NCBI GenBank assembly: GCA_031472005.1
Contig: PZJY01000007.1
Coordinates: 62,001-126,000 of the forward strand
Direction of reading: 5' to 3'
Length of the DNA: 64,000 nucleotides
Source of the DNA: Tetracladium setigerum
Taxonomy: Eukaryota > Ascomycota > Leotiomycetes > Helotiales
Under the pieces are notes generated by a model. That model ran no database searches. It saw only the letters and a program-made list of their open reading frames with translations, and was not told where the DNA came from. How positions within the stretch are numbered: the stretch's first letter is position 1; every line of letters begins with the position of its first letter. A program made the position numbers and the translations under genes. Of the stretch, positions 45,930 through 58,700 are shown in pieces.

Positions 45930-48900
45930 TCACTTCTCTTTGGCCTCACTCTCCTCTCCACCACCACTCTCACTCTGGCCTCGCTTTTCCTTTTCCTTCC
46001 CCTTCCCCTTGCCATTTCCACCACTCTCAGTAGTTGAGTCATCTGAATCATCGAGGAGGATCGGTTGATTGTTGCTGCCGCTGCTTGCACTTCGACTTTG
46101 CACTCTGCTTCCACTTCGGCTTCTACCGCCATTGTTGCCGTCACGATCAACTTGTACACCCTTGACGTGAACTTGTACTTTTCCCTTCTGACCGCCAAAC
46201 TTCGCACTAGCATCTTCACTGCTCATCTGTACCATTGCCAGACCTGCTCCACTACCAGGTGCACTAGACGAGGAAGCGGTACCGGAACTAGAAGCACCAG
46301 CATAGATAGATCCAGTCTTTATGATTGTACCGGAAGGGATTCCACCCATGTAGCCAGCAGAACCACTACCCGCTCTACGCTCATGCTCCCACCATCATGT
46401 CGACGCTTCCTCGAAGTATCGCTACCACTCTCATAATACGGAGTAGAGGGACCAGAAGGAGTATTGCCATGCGGTGGTCTAAGCACGCCGAATGGAGATT
46501 GTGTTGGAGGAGGGAGGCTGGGAGATTGGCCGTTGCGACGAGGGGCATTGACGGGGGAGAAGCCACTGGTTGGTTGGTTGACGGGGGAAAAGCCATTGCT
46601 TGGTGGTAAAGTTGAGCTACCGGGGGTACCGTTGCTACCTGGAGCTCGTAGGCCATCAAATCTTGGACGAGCGATGCTGGAAGCTGCGGGCGTTGAGAGG
46701 GGAGTAGTCATAGAAGCATGCATGGACACCGGGGCGGGAGTCGTGGCGGCAGAACCAGAAGGAGATGACGAGGAAGCGTGAGCTCCGATCAAATTCAACG
46801 ATGCCCGCTGGGAGTTCCGATGTTGCTTGTCTCTGTCGCGCATGCGAAGGGTGACGCCGTAGGACTTTCGGACTTGAGATTTGCGGGATGAGTTTGCGTT
46901 CTTGAGAGATACCATGCGTGCATTCCTGGCTTCGGTGTCCCATTCGGCTGGGATTTCGTTGATACCTTCGTCATATTTTCGGTCGAGCTCTGCTAGCTCC
47001 TGGTTGAGTGCTGCGAGGCGGTCAGGGGCAAGGTCGGATGGGTCGACACGAACGTCCTTGCGAGGTGCTTGCTTGCGGGTTGTGGGTGGGCGGATGTGGT
47101 GTGGAATTGTGTTGGTGGTGGGGGTGCCGGGCCTGCTTGGCCTGCTGGAGTATGAAGGGAGGCATTGGAGGGACTCTCTTGGCCTTTGGAGATGGATTCA
47201 ATATTTCAATTGAAGACATCGGAGCCTGGTGTGTGGAGGAGGTAGAATAGCAGCTGGCGTGGCATTTGGAGTGGCATTTGGAGTGGCAGATGGAGTAACA
47301 GTTTGAGAGGAGGCTGCAATCGAAGGATCTGTGGTAGGAGGTCTGATGTGTGATTGTGGAGGAATGGAAGGTCTTTGAGAAACCCATGGTGGTGGTGTAG
47401 GGCCTTGAACAGGTGGAGGAACATAGGGTGCGGGAGGTCCTCTGGATGCTCCGTCGCTTGTGGCAGAAGAGGTGGAAGGGACGATGTCAGTGGCAGTGCA
47501 AACACCCTTTAATCTGTGATAATCGTTGCCTTGCTTCGTGGTAAAACCCTGAAGACAGTTTGGGCAAGACCACTTGAAACCACCAGGAGGGGGATCCTTG
47601 ATACAAGGCTTCTTGGTGATATGGTGATGGTATCCTGGGAAGTTGCTGAAGACATGGCGACAGTCGTTGCAAACCAGCGGTTGGGATTGTTGAGCGGCAC
47701 TACCAGTAGCGCTTGCAACTGGAGGCTGTGGTAGTGCACGATTAACAGGGGTTGGAGGAGGAGGGAAACTTCGACTAAGCGTCAATTCACGCTGTCGGTT
47801 CTGTTCAATAAGCAAGGAATCCATGCCAAACGACGACGGTGGGGGCATGCCCATTCCCATTCCCATCCCATTGTGAGGGTGAGGTTGGGATGGAGAGTGT
47901 TGTTGTGACGGGACCATTGGATATGGTTGGGGCTGGTAGGTAGGAGGGGGAATGTTTGGGATGACAACCTCATCATTTTCAGACACATGATCATCATCTT
48001 GGAAGCCAAGTCGCTTTCCACTGCTAAGCCAGCCTACGAGTTGATTGACGGGAGCGGTGCGAATAGCGTTTGCAATAAGGGCTTCCAGGCGGGCTTGGGG
48101 AATCGATCCCAATTCCTCATCAGTAACAGTGTCGAGAACCTTTCTTCGGAGACCGGGTTTCATGCTTGCAGCGTCAAGGAATGGTTGCTTGAAGACATTG
48201 TCATCCTTGATCACCCGGCTGAGAACTGCTTGGTTTGAGTTTTTCAATCCAGCTCGTAGGATGAAGGCAACATGAGTATCATCCGGTGGGTCAAAGAGGA
48301 AAGTACGCCATTTCTCACGAAGAACAGTTTGTGCTGCCTTGCTTGAAACCTCTGCCAAAACAGCGTGAAGCCGCGATGTATCTTTGGTATGACGGTTGAG
48401 CTCGGCTTGATCTTGGACAGATGCACCATTGGGTTTAGCTGGCGGTAATACGCCGTTACTCTCGACAGAAGGCAAGACACTGTTTGACAAGGATCTGGAA
48501 TGATGTTTGACACCATTAGTATTTACCGCCAGAGGAGCAGATGGCTGTTCAGGAGAATGGCCACCAGCCCCATTCATACCATTCATCTTAGTGTTGTTGT
48601 CTGTGGTGCATGAATTGTGACCACTGATAATTGAAGTATCGCGACCTTTTGTCGAAGCTTCCTCAAGTTTGACGTCTGATGCCTGTGCAGTCTTGGACGT
48701 CTCAGAATCTGGACGGTTTTGCGCTAGCTTTGAACGTGATCTCGATCGAGGAGGTTCTGGGGTTTTCGACTTTGATGTGTGGGATGGAAGGTCATCAGAT
48801 TTCTCAGGTTCGTTGCCAGACTCGGTCCCATTCTGCATCACCTGATCCTCCTCATGGCCATTTGGATTTGCGCTTGTTGGAAGATGTTCTTCTGCATCAA

Positions 48901-48937
48901 CCATTGGCACGTCGCCACTCTCTGAAGAGGAAGACAT
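45930..48937 (-). CDS. CxxC zinc-finger protein, frame breaks in C-terminal half
   Basis: Start at 48937 (MSSSSESGDVPMVDAEE); a longer frame upstream is treated as leader. About 1000 aa. Residues to about 190 are disordered. A helical block follows (RLHAVLAEVSSKAAQTVLREKW; LRRKVLDTVTDEELGSIPQ). Then come two related CxxC-x(n)-H-x(n)-C fingers (CNDCRHVFSNFPGYHHH; CPNCLQGFTTKQGNDYH) and long Pro/Ser-rich stretches. A conserved coiled segment DRLAALNQELAELDRKYDEG precedes a Ser-rich tail. The frame leaves at about 47228, returns at about 47157, and shifts again at CCC 46369-46371, where one extra G gives VERGSGSAGYMGG. For the first two breaks an unrecognised intron is possible, but the middle frame (APMSSIEILNPSPKAKRVPP) looks coding. 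Nucleic-acid or protein binding is inferred from the fingers; no named family. Confidence 0.7.
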
Positions 48938-51281
48938 TTTGTGGAGGAATTGATGTGAAAGCCCTCCTGGCTTGTCTGAAAGTAAAGTTAGTAAAAGGAA
49001 TCGTCGTTGCAATCGAAGAAAGGGAAATTTTCCCACATGAGGGAATGATTTTGCCACATTTTGACGAAAGACTCGCTGGAAGACCGAGATTTCTCTCCGC
49101 GTGAAAATCAAAGCAATTTTGAGACCGTATGAAGTTATTGAGAGGATCTTGCGTTACATTGCCAATTGCTGGATGCAACGTAGATCAAACCTCGACTCGT
49201 CGGAAGCGATGGATTGGGATTGAAAATTGTGCTATATGATATGGAGAAGGAAAGTGCATGCGCTGGGTGAAGTGAAGTAAAGTGATAATTTGACGCATCT
49301 CGAAGCCTCAAACTCTCGATTCGTAGTAGAAATAACGTCGCGATTTGGACGTATTTGGTTCCTGAGACGTTGCCGAAAACGTGACAAGTACCAAATACCT
49401 CCAAGGTTGAGCTTTCAACCAAGGCGAATCGCGTGGCACTAAATCAACGAGCCAAAATAATCAACAAACACATAAACTAACCAAACGGAAATAAAGCCGC
49501 CCACCTGGAGGTGAAGCGGCACGTAACAGTCGCACTGATTATTGTTGTTTCTCCGAGTCTCCAAGTACGCGCAAGTTGCGACTTTTCAGGGGTGCGAAAG
49601 TCGTGACTTGCAGTAATTGTCAGATCAGCTGCGACCTTGACCAAATGAAATAAATAACATGAGAGGAAATGAGAAAAAACGAAAAGTGAAATGCACTTAC
49701 GTAATTCTGCAATCGCCCCAAACTAGTCCCTCAAAACCGCGAAAGTGAGAAAGGGAAATGCTCGTTGCATCGGTCGTGGTGCTTAACGAGGCGCGTGTTG
49801 AGAGCGCGTTTCCAGGAAGTCGGGTGGGTGCGGATCTTTTATCTAGCGCTGATCCCTTTTTCTCTTGGAGGGGTGTTGTGGTGAGAACCTCAAAAAAAAC
49901 CGCCTGCTAGCGTAAAGTGCTGTTGTGTGCGTTTTGTTAGTGGATCGGAAATTCACCCCATCAAAAAAATAATGGCGAATGCGAGTGTTGCCGCTCTTCA
50001 GCTTTTCGCGCATCGGCCGCCGCGGACCCCCCAGTCAAATATTGCAGATCGTGAAATTGTTGACGCATGAAGAAAGGGAAAAATTAAAATAGAATAGGAC
50101 TTACCACAAAATTTACGCGATATCCGATGTTACTCGCGTGGCGCGTTGTGTTGATGTGAATGGCGCAGGTTATGTGTGGTGACCTGGAGGAAGCGGATGT
50201 TGATGTAAAGAGAAGAAAAGAAAGGGAAGGGGTCAGCTATAGATAAATATTTGAGACGCGCTAGCGTTTTCATCCTAAAAAATGAACTAATGAGATTGCC
50301 CAGACGCTAACCCTATTTTGTCACTAGCACGTCGTATCTGGAACGGATAATAAATTATCGGTCCCGCGGTAACGTTGTTCCGACTACCTACGTATTAGAA
50401 GCTGTCACGTGCACGGCCTATTTTAAATTAAATTGGAAAAGTTAAGAACTTAAGTAGCCGAGATTAGTTGCGCTTTTCCATCAACACTAACATTTGGGTG
50501 AGGATAGAATGAAAACAAGGTACCTCCCATATGTATCTTTGGCAAGCGAGTCTAGTCAACTTTTGTTGATATACAAATATCTGGTCTCGCTTCGGGTATG
50601 TGTGACGAGAAATAATGGCCGATAGATGAGCAAGTGAAAGAGACATTTGGTGGGTGGATTCTAGATGGGTCTGAAGAAATAGCTCTTCTTTCCCCTTGTT
50701 CTAATTGTGATATTTATACTTTCTTAAAGCTAATGTTATTTTAATCTGATTGAAGAAAAACACCAACTTCCATAATCGCATGCCAAGACTAAGTGTCTGA
50801 GAGTGTGACTTGACAATGCAGCTGCTCCAGAAAACCTTTGAAGTTTATCAAACCAATCGAGTATCATCATAATAATCATTACCTTTCAATTGGAAACGAA
50901 ACCCTATTGCTTAGGGTTCTTCCCATAGTGATGGACCACTGCCGGAATCATTCAAGTCAAGCCAAACAACGCCAGCAAGGCAACAGCCTCGTTTCCATCC
51001 CCACCGATAAGTATACAACGCCGCTCTATAATAAATCTGAAGACACATTCAATCATCATCACCATTCTCTCTTCTTCTCTCGTTCAACACGGTAATAAAC
51101 CACGTCCGCCGCACTTCCTAAATTGCATTGCCCTCCCAAATCCGGCTAAGTACAACTTTACAAATTCGCAGTTGTGTCCGTTGTATCCAAGGGCTCTTCT
51201 AAATTGGAAAATGTGCAGCGGATGAGGTGTCGGTATTTGTAGCAATGCTATCCTCAGTTGGACTTTTAGTGGAAGAATTCG
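48938..51281. other. 2.3-kb intergenic region, nothing recognised
   Basis: Upstream region of the zinc-finger gene and 3' flank of the F-box gene. The open frame running upstream of 48937 to 49111 probably includes 5' leader. No other coding signal. Confidence 0.5.
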
Positions 51282-53368
51282 CTAGGTTTGAGGTTGGCTG
51301 GGTGGTGAGTGAGGAGTTGGATGGTTGAAAGTGTGGGTTTGTGGCCCCGAAGAATTGACGGCTTGATTATTTTGCGAGGATGATGCGGATGATGCGAGAG
51401 GCGCAATCGTTGACGATTGTAGAGGCAGGGTGGATGTCGAGTTGTTTGGCGGAGAATGATTCAAAGGAGGGGGATTAGCCCCCGTAAACGTTGAGCTGAC
51501 TGTGGAAGCAGGGTTACCGTATTGGCTCACGTGGGATGGTAATGGAGCGGATGGTAATGGAGCGGATGGTAATGGAGCAGATGGTAATGGAGTAGGTGGT
51601 AGTCGAGCTGCTAGGGTAGCTGGAGTCAGAACTCCGGTTAATCCGTCAATCGTCATCTGCCTGACTCTTTCAATTTCCTCGGTGATCAGAATCATTGCAC
51701 GATCTGTGATTGCAATGAGAGCATTCAACTCCTCCAACGCCGCTTGATTGTGATTTATGAACAGTCCATCAAGTCTGTGTTTGTATATCGATGTTGGGTC
51801 ATTGATATGTCTCTGATGGTATTCAGCGTCATATTGGACAACAGGTTTCCAAAAGGAATGATCGTTATCTGAAGAGGAAGGTGGCAAATTGAGCAGTGGG
51901 TGACCATCGGCAAGTGTCATGTCTGATATCGAGGCTGTGCCATGCCAGAAAATGAAGGGATCTGTACCCATGACTGCCTCCACAAAACGCTGGTCGAAGC
52001 TACGAGAGTACGTGGTGGGGTCTTCGAAATCGTACTCCGTGCCGAATGGTGTTTGTTCGTCTGGATCGAAGTCGTCGTAGCCTAGACCGGTCGCTCGAAT
52101 GAGGTCCAATTTCAGGCCTTCGACCTTGCGCAGAGAATCTGCCACCCAGCATGCATCATTCGGTTTGGCGGTGCGAGAACGTCCAATCCACAGTGAGGTG
52201 TTGGGACCGGTTCGTTTGCTGTGAATCTTCAAGTATACTTCACTGAGATAGATCTCCTTCAACGAGTTTGCGGCCTCTGTGACGATTTGAATCAATGATT
52301 CCGCCTCAATATCCAAGCGTTTCAGTTCAAGATATCGTAGATTCGCGAATCTTGGAACACCCTCGAGGACATATGGCAAACATCGCATTTGCCAATCCGT
52401 GTAGTCAAATTCGCCATGTTCAACTCTCCTTGTATTGATATTTCTCTTCACGTTCCATCCTACCAGACAGAGACTTTCCAAATCATTGGCTTGGCGCAAA
52501 AGGAACCATAGATTCTTGCAAAAGGCTGCTTGTCTAACGGATGTCATCTCGTGTCTCTTGAGAGTGAGGATCAAGCTCTTCAGGCGCGAAAAAACCCTCA
52601 GGCAGTTGATCAGATCGATATGGTTGTGGCAGATTCGATTGATGGTAACATCGCTCAGATTGTCAATGACGAGTATTTCGAGGGGAGTGTCATCTTCGGG
52701 ACGGTTCGATAGGATGGATAGGGCTGTCAGGAGAAGCATGGTGGATGTCGAGCTGGACTTGCCAACGATCTGAAATGGCAGATTCAATCTAAATCGCTTG
52801 AGATTCGGCGTCGCTTCAACAACGGTCTGCAGGAAAAGTAAGTCCAGGTGAAATGTAGAATATAATTGCGACTATACCTCCAGCCTTGACTTGTAGTCTG
52901 CCTCATCGAAGCTGTGTGGGCCCATGCAGTATTTACGAAAAGAGGCTCCGAGAGCTTGGATGTCTGGCATCGCGAGCTGGGGAAGATCCCGAAAGACATT
53001 AGATAGAGTAGTTGCTTCTTCTGGTGGGATATCAGCCATTGAATCCTGTTCTTGTATGCCTCTGTCGCCCTACCTTCATCTCTCACAATCAGCATGTCTA
53101 GAAACAGAGCTTCGCACACATTGCTCATAGGGCCGAGATATCGCAGATCAGGTTTGGTTGCAGGCTTTATGAACAACGATGCTTCAAGCTGGATTGTTCT
53201 GGAAACGAGTGGTCGTATGGCCTTGTTGAAAGCTGTGCAGAGCAGTCGTCGCTGGAGGAAGCTATTCTTTTTGCCTCCTTCCATGCGTGCGCTCCAGAGC
53301 ATGATGAGGTCCAGCAGCTCGGGCGGCAGGAATTGTAATGTTGCGTGGGGGGTGCCGATGTTCGCCAT
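51282..53368 (-). CDS. F-box protein with Pro-rich VNTR tail, one frame break
   Basis: Exon 1 is 53368-52878 and exon 2 is 52826-51282, with a 51-nt intron (donor GTATAG, acceptor CTGCAG). The N-terminus has an F-box-like helix set (LQFLPPELLDLIMLW, LQRRLLCTAFNKAIRPLV). A leucine-rich, LRR-like region follows (FSRLKSLILTL, ANDLESLCLVGW, FANLRYLELKRLDIEAESL). The frame breaks after MLIVRDEGR; one extra base at the G run (CCC 53068-53070 on plus) continues as GDRGIQEQDSMADIPPEE into FRDLPQLAMPDI and makes the exon 1 length fit the intron phase exactly. The total is then 678 aa. The C-terminus is Ser/Pro-rich and holds four PLPSA units. F-box proteins recruit substrates to SCF ubiquitin ligases through Skp1; the substrate is unknown. 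Large, fast-evolving F-box sets are typical of these fungi. Confidence 0.75.
51536..51595 (-). repeat. 15-bp tandem repeat, four copies, inside the F-box gene
   Basis: Units ATGGTAATGGAGCGG (plus strand) at 51536, 51551, 51566 and 51581; the last two differ by one or two bases. In the gene it encodes repeated PLPSA. The unit keeps the frame, so copy number can vary without loss of function. Confidence 0.9.
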
Positions 53369-55714
53369 TTCGATTGCGGTGTTTGATTCTGGTGTTGGGG
53401 ATATGGATTGGGGTGGAGGGGATGCTGTGATACTGTAAGGGAAGAGAGGGGGTTGTGGTGGTTGTGTTGGTTGTTTGCACAACCCACCATTCACATCGCA
53501 GTTCGTTCAGGGACGCAAACCAACATCGAAGCCTTGTCATGCGAGGCTGTGAGTTAGGCTCTTGGCATTTACGCATACTGTACGAGTATATGCCCGCCTC
53601 TTCGTTTTGTCGATGCTCCAACTGTGAGCGACTGCCCCTCCATATCTCTTATCTACTCGAACTCAAAAACCTCGGAATTTTCTATCACATTTCTATGTCG
53701 ACATGTAATCATGTTTTCTTTTGATGGCTCCATATGAAACCCCGGAGAGGGTATCTTGTTTTCTGTCTTCCTCTCCCTCCCCATTCCAATTTGGTGTTGG
53801 TTCGCTTGTCCAGAGACCCTACGGAGTACTCTCTGACCTCGCTCTGCCTCGCAATGCTTGTCAAGTGTCGTTGCACATTACTGTATCATTGGCAAAGCTC
53901 AACGCATTTAAGCATTGGAAACCAAGTGGTAGTCTGTCCGTTGTTCGATCAACTTGTTGGGCTCGTTCTCATTTCACTTCGAGGATTCTTTGCAACCCCC
54001 ATGGCCATCGCTCACAGCGTTGCAGCCGATCAAGGATCTCCAGATTTCCCGCGACGTCCGTCTCTGCTGGTCGCAACGTCGGAAAGAGAAGCGCTGAGCA
54101 ACAGCAACATGAAGATGTGCTGAGGAACGAGGTGCGCGCACCCGATGAGGCAGGGAATTACCAAGGAGCAAGTAGCACCACTGACCTCCGTACGCACCTT
54201 GCTGGTTGAGCTGAGCCCTCCTGTGCTGTGTCTATACTGTACTGTACCTACCTGGTGCTGGTGTCAATCAACAATTGTGAGGTCCGAGAGAAGTGGAAAT
54301 GGGAGGAGGGCGCGTGGGGGGGAAGGGTTTGCATGAGACAATCGGTAGCATTCTCTTCGTCTACGCAGAAGACACAGCTACAGCTATTCTGAGTTTATGG
54401 CCATGCCAGAGTCCGGAGTCCAGACCCATCGCACAACCGACGATGCCGCCGTCGTCTTGCAGGTGAAGGTTGAGATACCTCGATGCAACTATCACACTAC
54501 TACTACCGTCTCCTTCCATCATTCTGTGCGGAGTAGGTCCTTCAAGTGCAGTGGTCCAGTGGACATCCAAGCATTCCATGCCACATCTTGGAAGCATCTT
54601 CCCCCCGCTTCACCCCTGACGATCCTGGGATATTAGCCGACTATATCTCCGATCCATCCATATTGACGGGCGTCGTTCAGGTTCAAGGGGCAGGCATCGT
54701 CTCAGTTGTGCATTTGTTTGGTGTGTCGTGGATGCCATTTCCTTGATTTGGATGATCGGGAGTTGCGGAAAGTTGGCAGGTCAGTGGGAAAGCAAATGCA
54801 GAGCCATCAACCACCATCACCACGAACGGGAAAAGGCTACATGTCAGCCGGAATTGGGAATTTGGAGTGACTCGCAGTAGTTCTGGCAGCGGCCGCTGTC
54901 TTGCTTGTTTGGAAAGGGAGTACTGTACACAGTAGTAGGAGTGGTACAGTAGGAGAAGGCCTCTTGGATGAACTGGACGGACCGTTTTTACCATGCACAT
55001 TCACTGAAATATTGTACATTATTTGTGGTCCTATATTTGTGGATTTGTATGCACGTTGCACGGGAATACTCAACATCTCAACCCACACGCACAACCCACA
55101 TGCCGGAGGCGTGCGCTAATACGATAGCGTCCTTGCCATCACCTCAGAAAACGCCCGCAAGAAAGTCCCAAGAAAGGTCCCAAGAAAGTTCAAGCTCCTG
55201 CTGCTCCTCTTCTGCATCTCTTGAACTTTACAAACTCAACTCTGCAGCAATTCTCACCAACCTCCTCCCTTCCCTCTTCTCGCCATTTTCGTTTGTTTGT
55301 GTGCTACATCTACTATCTATTACTTCTTCAAACACCTCCCCTCGTTACGTGCGCTAAGCTTTGGCCTATTTTCGTACGTTTGGTTAATCAAAAGGGCTCG
55401 CGTCGCCGTTCCATTCGTTCTTCCCCCAACGTTTTCGCCAATCGTCATCCTGTGCAATTAATTGCAGGGCTACCGTCTCCGTCTCCAGTCTACTACTACA
55501 GCTGTCCTGACTGTACACCACCACCACCAACCATCCATCCACTCAGCCACAGCTTCACGGCGCTCTTTTCTCCCTCTGCTGGCCAGAGATAAAAGCATTA
55601 CGTTCGCATAAGCTGACACCTCTTGCAATTCATTTTCTATAATGGTCTGCTAATCGAGTGCCTCATCAATTCCTGCCTTTCCGGCACTCGACGACGCACC
55701 ACTGCTCTGCGGCA
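53369..55714. other. Divergent 2.3-kb intergenic region
   Basis: Promoter region between the F-box gene (minus) and the DUF1765 gene (plus). TACTGTAC-type motifs lie at 53576, 54235-54247, 54921 and 54944. CT-rich leader-like DNA occurs at about 55200-55560. No gene supported. Confidence 0.5.
55642..55653 (+). promoter_or_regulatory. Four-codon uORF before the DUF1765 start
   Basis: ATG GTC TGC TAA lies 61 bp upstream of the main ATG at 55715. If it is within the transcript it could lower translation of the main frame; the transcript start is not known. Confidence 0.35.
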
Positions 55715-58700
55715 ATGCTGGGCCCGACGTTGACCATGCCTACCTTCGATTCCTCTTCCATATTCCGCAGATCCTACTCTTCTACCAGCATTTCCGAACT
55801 GGGGAATATCGAATACAAACCGACGGCAAAAGTAACCGATGATAGTGAGCTGCCAAGATCCGCAAGCTATACCTACATTCCAAGCCTCGATGGCCACCAT
55901 TCTGCGGATAAAGGGAGGATACCGGCAGCTGCGGATGGAAAGGAAGCAGGCGGCCGAGTGACGGAGGAGAGGAAACCAAACAAGTTGTCCAAGGAGGAGA
56001 GACCAAGATCCGACAGCGTGGGGAGAAGGAAGTCTTTGGTGTCTCGTCCCAAGTCCTGGATGCAGAGAGTCAAAAGCTCGCCAGAGAAACCAGGTGCACC
56101 CGAAGTTCATGTCACACCAAACGATGCGCCGCCGGTACCTATCGTACCTACCAAAATAGTGCGAGATGCGAGAGCAAAGTCAGTGTCTGAATCCTTTGCG
56201 ACCTTTGCCCGGAAGTCATGGATATCTACATCTCGATCACCGTCTCCTAAGCGAACATCTCCCGAGGAGGAGAGAAAGACGAGAGACGACAAAACGAAGC
56301 CATTTCTTGCACCGGACGCTGGAGAATCACCAAAAGTCGAACAGCCCACCAAGTCCGATGTTACAAGTAGCCCCCCAAAGCCTGCAATTCGTAGAAGATC
56401 AACCCTCCAGCGGATCGCGCAAAGACCACAGAGTGTACTCATGAATTTTACCAATTTGGCTTCGGCCGACTCTTCGACCAGCAGTTTGCCTAGTTCCACG
56501 GACAACAAATCAACTCCAAGAACCTCCACTGACAAGATCCCACCAGTCCCAAAGCCCTTTTCTACAGATAAGCTATACAATCTGGGCCTGGATAGCAAGA
56601 AGAAAGACGAGCTATGGTCAGCCTTCAGGTCCATCGATAATGATTTTTCAAAGTTTCAATCCAAGAGCTGGTCCTTGAAAACGAATCTTGTCCGATCTGC
56701 CCTACTCCCGTTTCTCAAAAATCATGCTTCACATCCCTCAAACCAGAATCTCCGTGTCGAAGATCTCGAACGGCGGGTCACGATTTTGAATAAGTGGTGG
56801 AATGGAATGCTAGAAGTCCTCGATGGTCGACAAAATCAGACAGTCAGTGGTGTCGATCGACCTATTTTGCTAGAAGCTTGTTACTATATAATGATCCGTC
56901 CGGAATGGAGAGTAACGCCGTCACAATTTGCCCCTTTGTCAAAACGATCCAGTCGATCACCCACCCGCCAATCTCTGTATAGAAAGAAATCTTCGGCCTC
57001 CTTGCAGTCCACTGCCTCTCAATTTGTCATTGAGTCTGTCTACCACAACACTAGAACACTCTTCGTCCAAAATCTACTTGCACAGGTGACCTTTGTGGTC
57101 GATAAAATGTCATTGAGACACGCACCAGCCAGTCTGGTGACTTTTTGTGGAAAGGCGGTTGCATATGCCTTCTTTTTTGTGCCGGGCATTGCGGATGTTC
57201 TGGTGCGAGTTTGGAATTTAAGCGCGGATTCACTTCGAAGAGTAGCCGATGAGGCTGGCTTGCCGAAAAGGACCAACCATTTGGAGTCAGAAGACGTATC
57301 AGCGGAATTTCCTGAGCATTTACGAAAGTTGGCTTGGACATCACCAAAATCGATGGTAACATTACTACGGCAGCATCCAGTACTCTCAATCATGGCTGCC
57401 AAGGTCAACTGGTATGGACCCTGGACTGGTCGTTGGTGTGGCCGTGATAGCGACCTATTTTTTGTCTTTGTCAAGCATTATTTTATTCTCGCCGAAGAGT
57501 TTGTAACTCCAGGGCTCCCTCTAATAACCAAGTCTCGGGTTCCAGGTAATTCTCACTGTTCAATCTCATGGCATTTGGCTAACTGTTAAAGGTTTCCTTC
57601 TGGTGCAAGCCCAAATTCTAAGTGTACTTGATGGGACAATTCATCGCCAAGGTCCAGCAGATGCAGCACCGCCGATCACATTCGATGATGTTTTGTCTGG
57701 GGCAGATGCGAATGCTGCCGCTCTTCCTCTGCCCTCCAATAATTCTGCTCGACCTATGGCCGAGAATAGGCTTATCATGCTCCTCCGAGACTTCTTGTCC
57801 GAGTACCCCTCAGATTACGAGTGTGCGGCCCGGTCCTTTGCTGAGATCTTCAGCAAGGTGATGCAGGCTTCAGCTCGGAAAACATCACTATTTGACCACA
57901 ACGCTTGTTTTGTGCTCGCCGATTTCATGGAAGAGGCTTTAGGCATATTTCTGCGCTTTTGCCATGCTCACAGGTTGGATTCTGATTCTATAGACTGGTA
58001 TTTCTGGCTGGACGTTTGCAAAAAGATGCTCGAAAGCCACAACAGCATGTCTGAGATTCGACTGTTTTCCTTCATCCATGCACAATGGAACATTCTGGCA
58101 ATGAGTGAGTATCGAAAAGAGGTCATTTGCTTGGAGTGGCTTTTGACCGAGGATAATTTTGTGAAATACTTTTGTCACTGGTGTCCCATGGTTCGAGCTT
58201 ACTTCATGCGCTTGATCTGTTGGAGATTGTGCCGAGATGACGGCGATGCTTCTGATCTCGATACGTAAGTTGGCTCTTCCTGTTGTGTGACAAATGCTAA
58301 TGTTACTAGCAAAATATTCTCGGTCGTCTCGATTAGACTGAAGTCGATATTTGCGAATTACTTATTTCTCAAGCAGGCAGCAGATAAAGCTCACACACTG
58401 CCGCCTTCGACAGCACCATGCCATCCTGCTCCCGGTCGACGTCTTCTCATCATCCGCAACGATAATCAAGCAGTATCAGCCAACATTTTCATGGGCTTTG
58501 ACGGCGTCGTGCCAACAAACACCTCGGCAGCAAAGACTACAACACCATCGCCTTCTAAACGTCAAAGTCTTTCACCAGCTGTCGTCTCCTCGGAATCCGT
58601 GGTCCCAAAGTTGACAGCCGACACGTCACCTACAAACCAACGAAAACGCTGGAGTATTCTGGGGAAATCATTTTCGCCATTCGAATCGCAAACTCCTACT

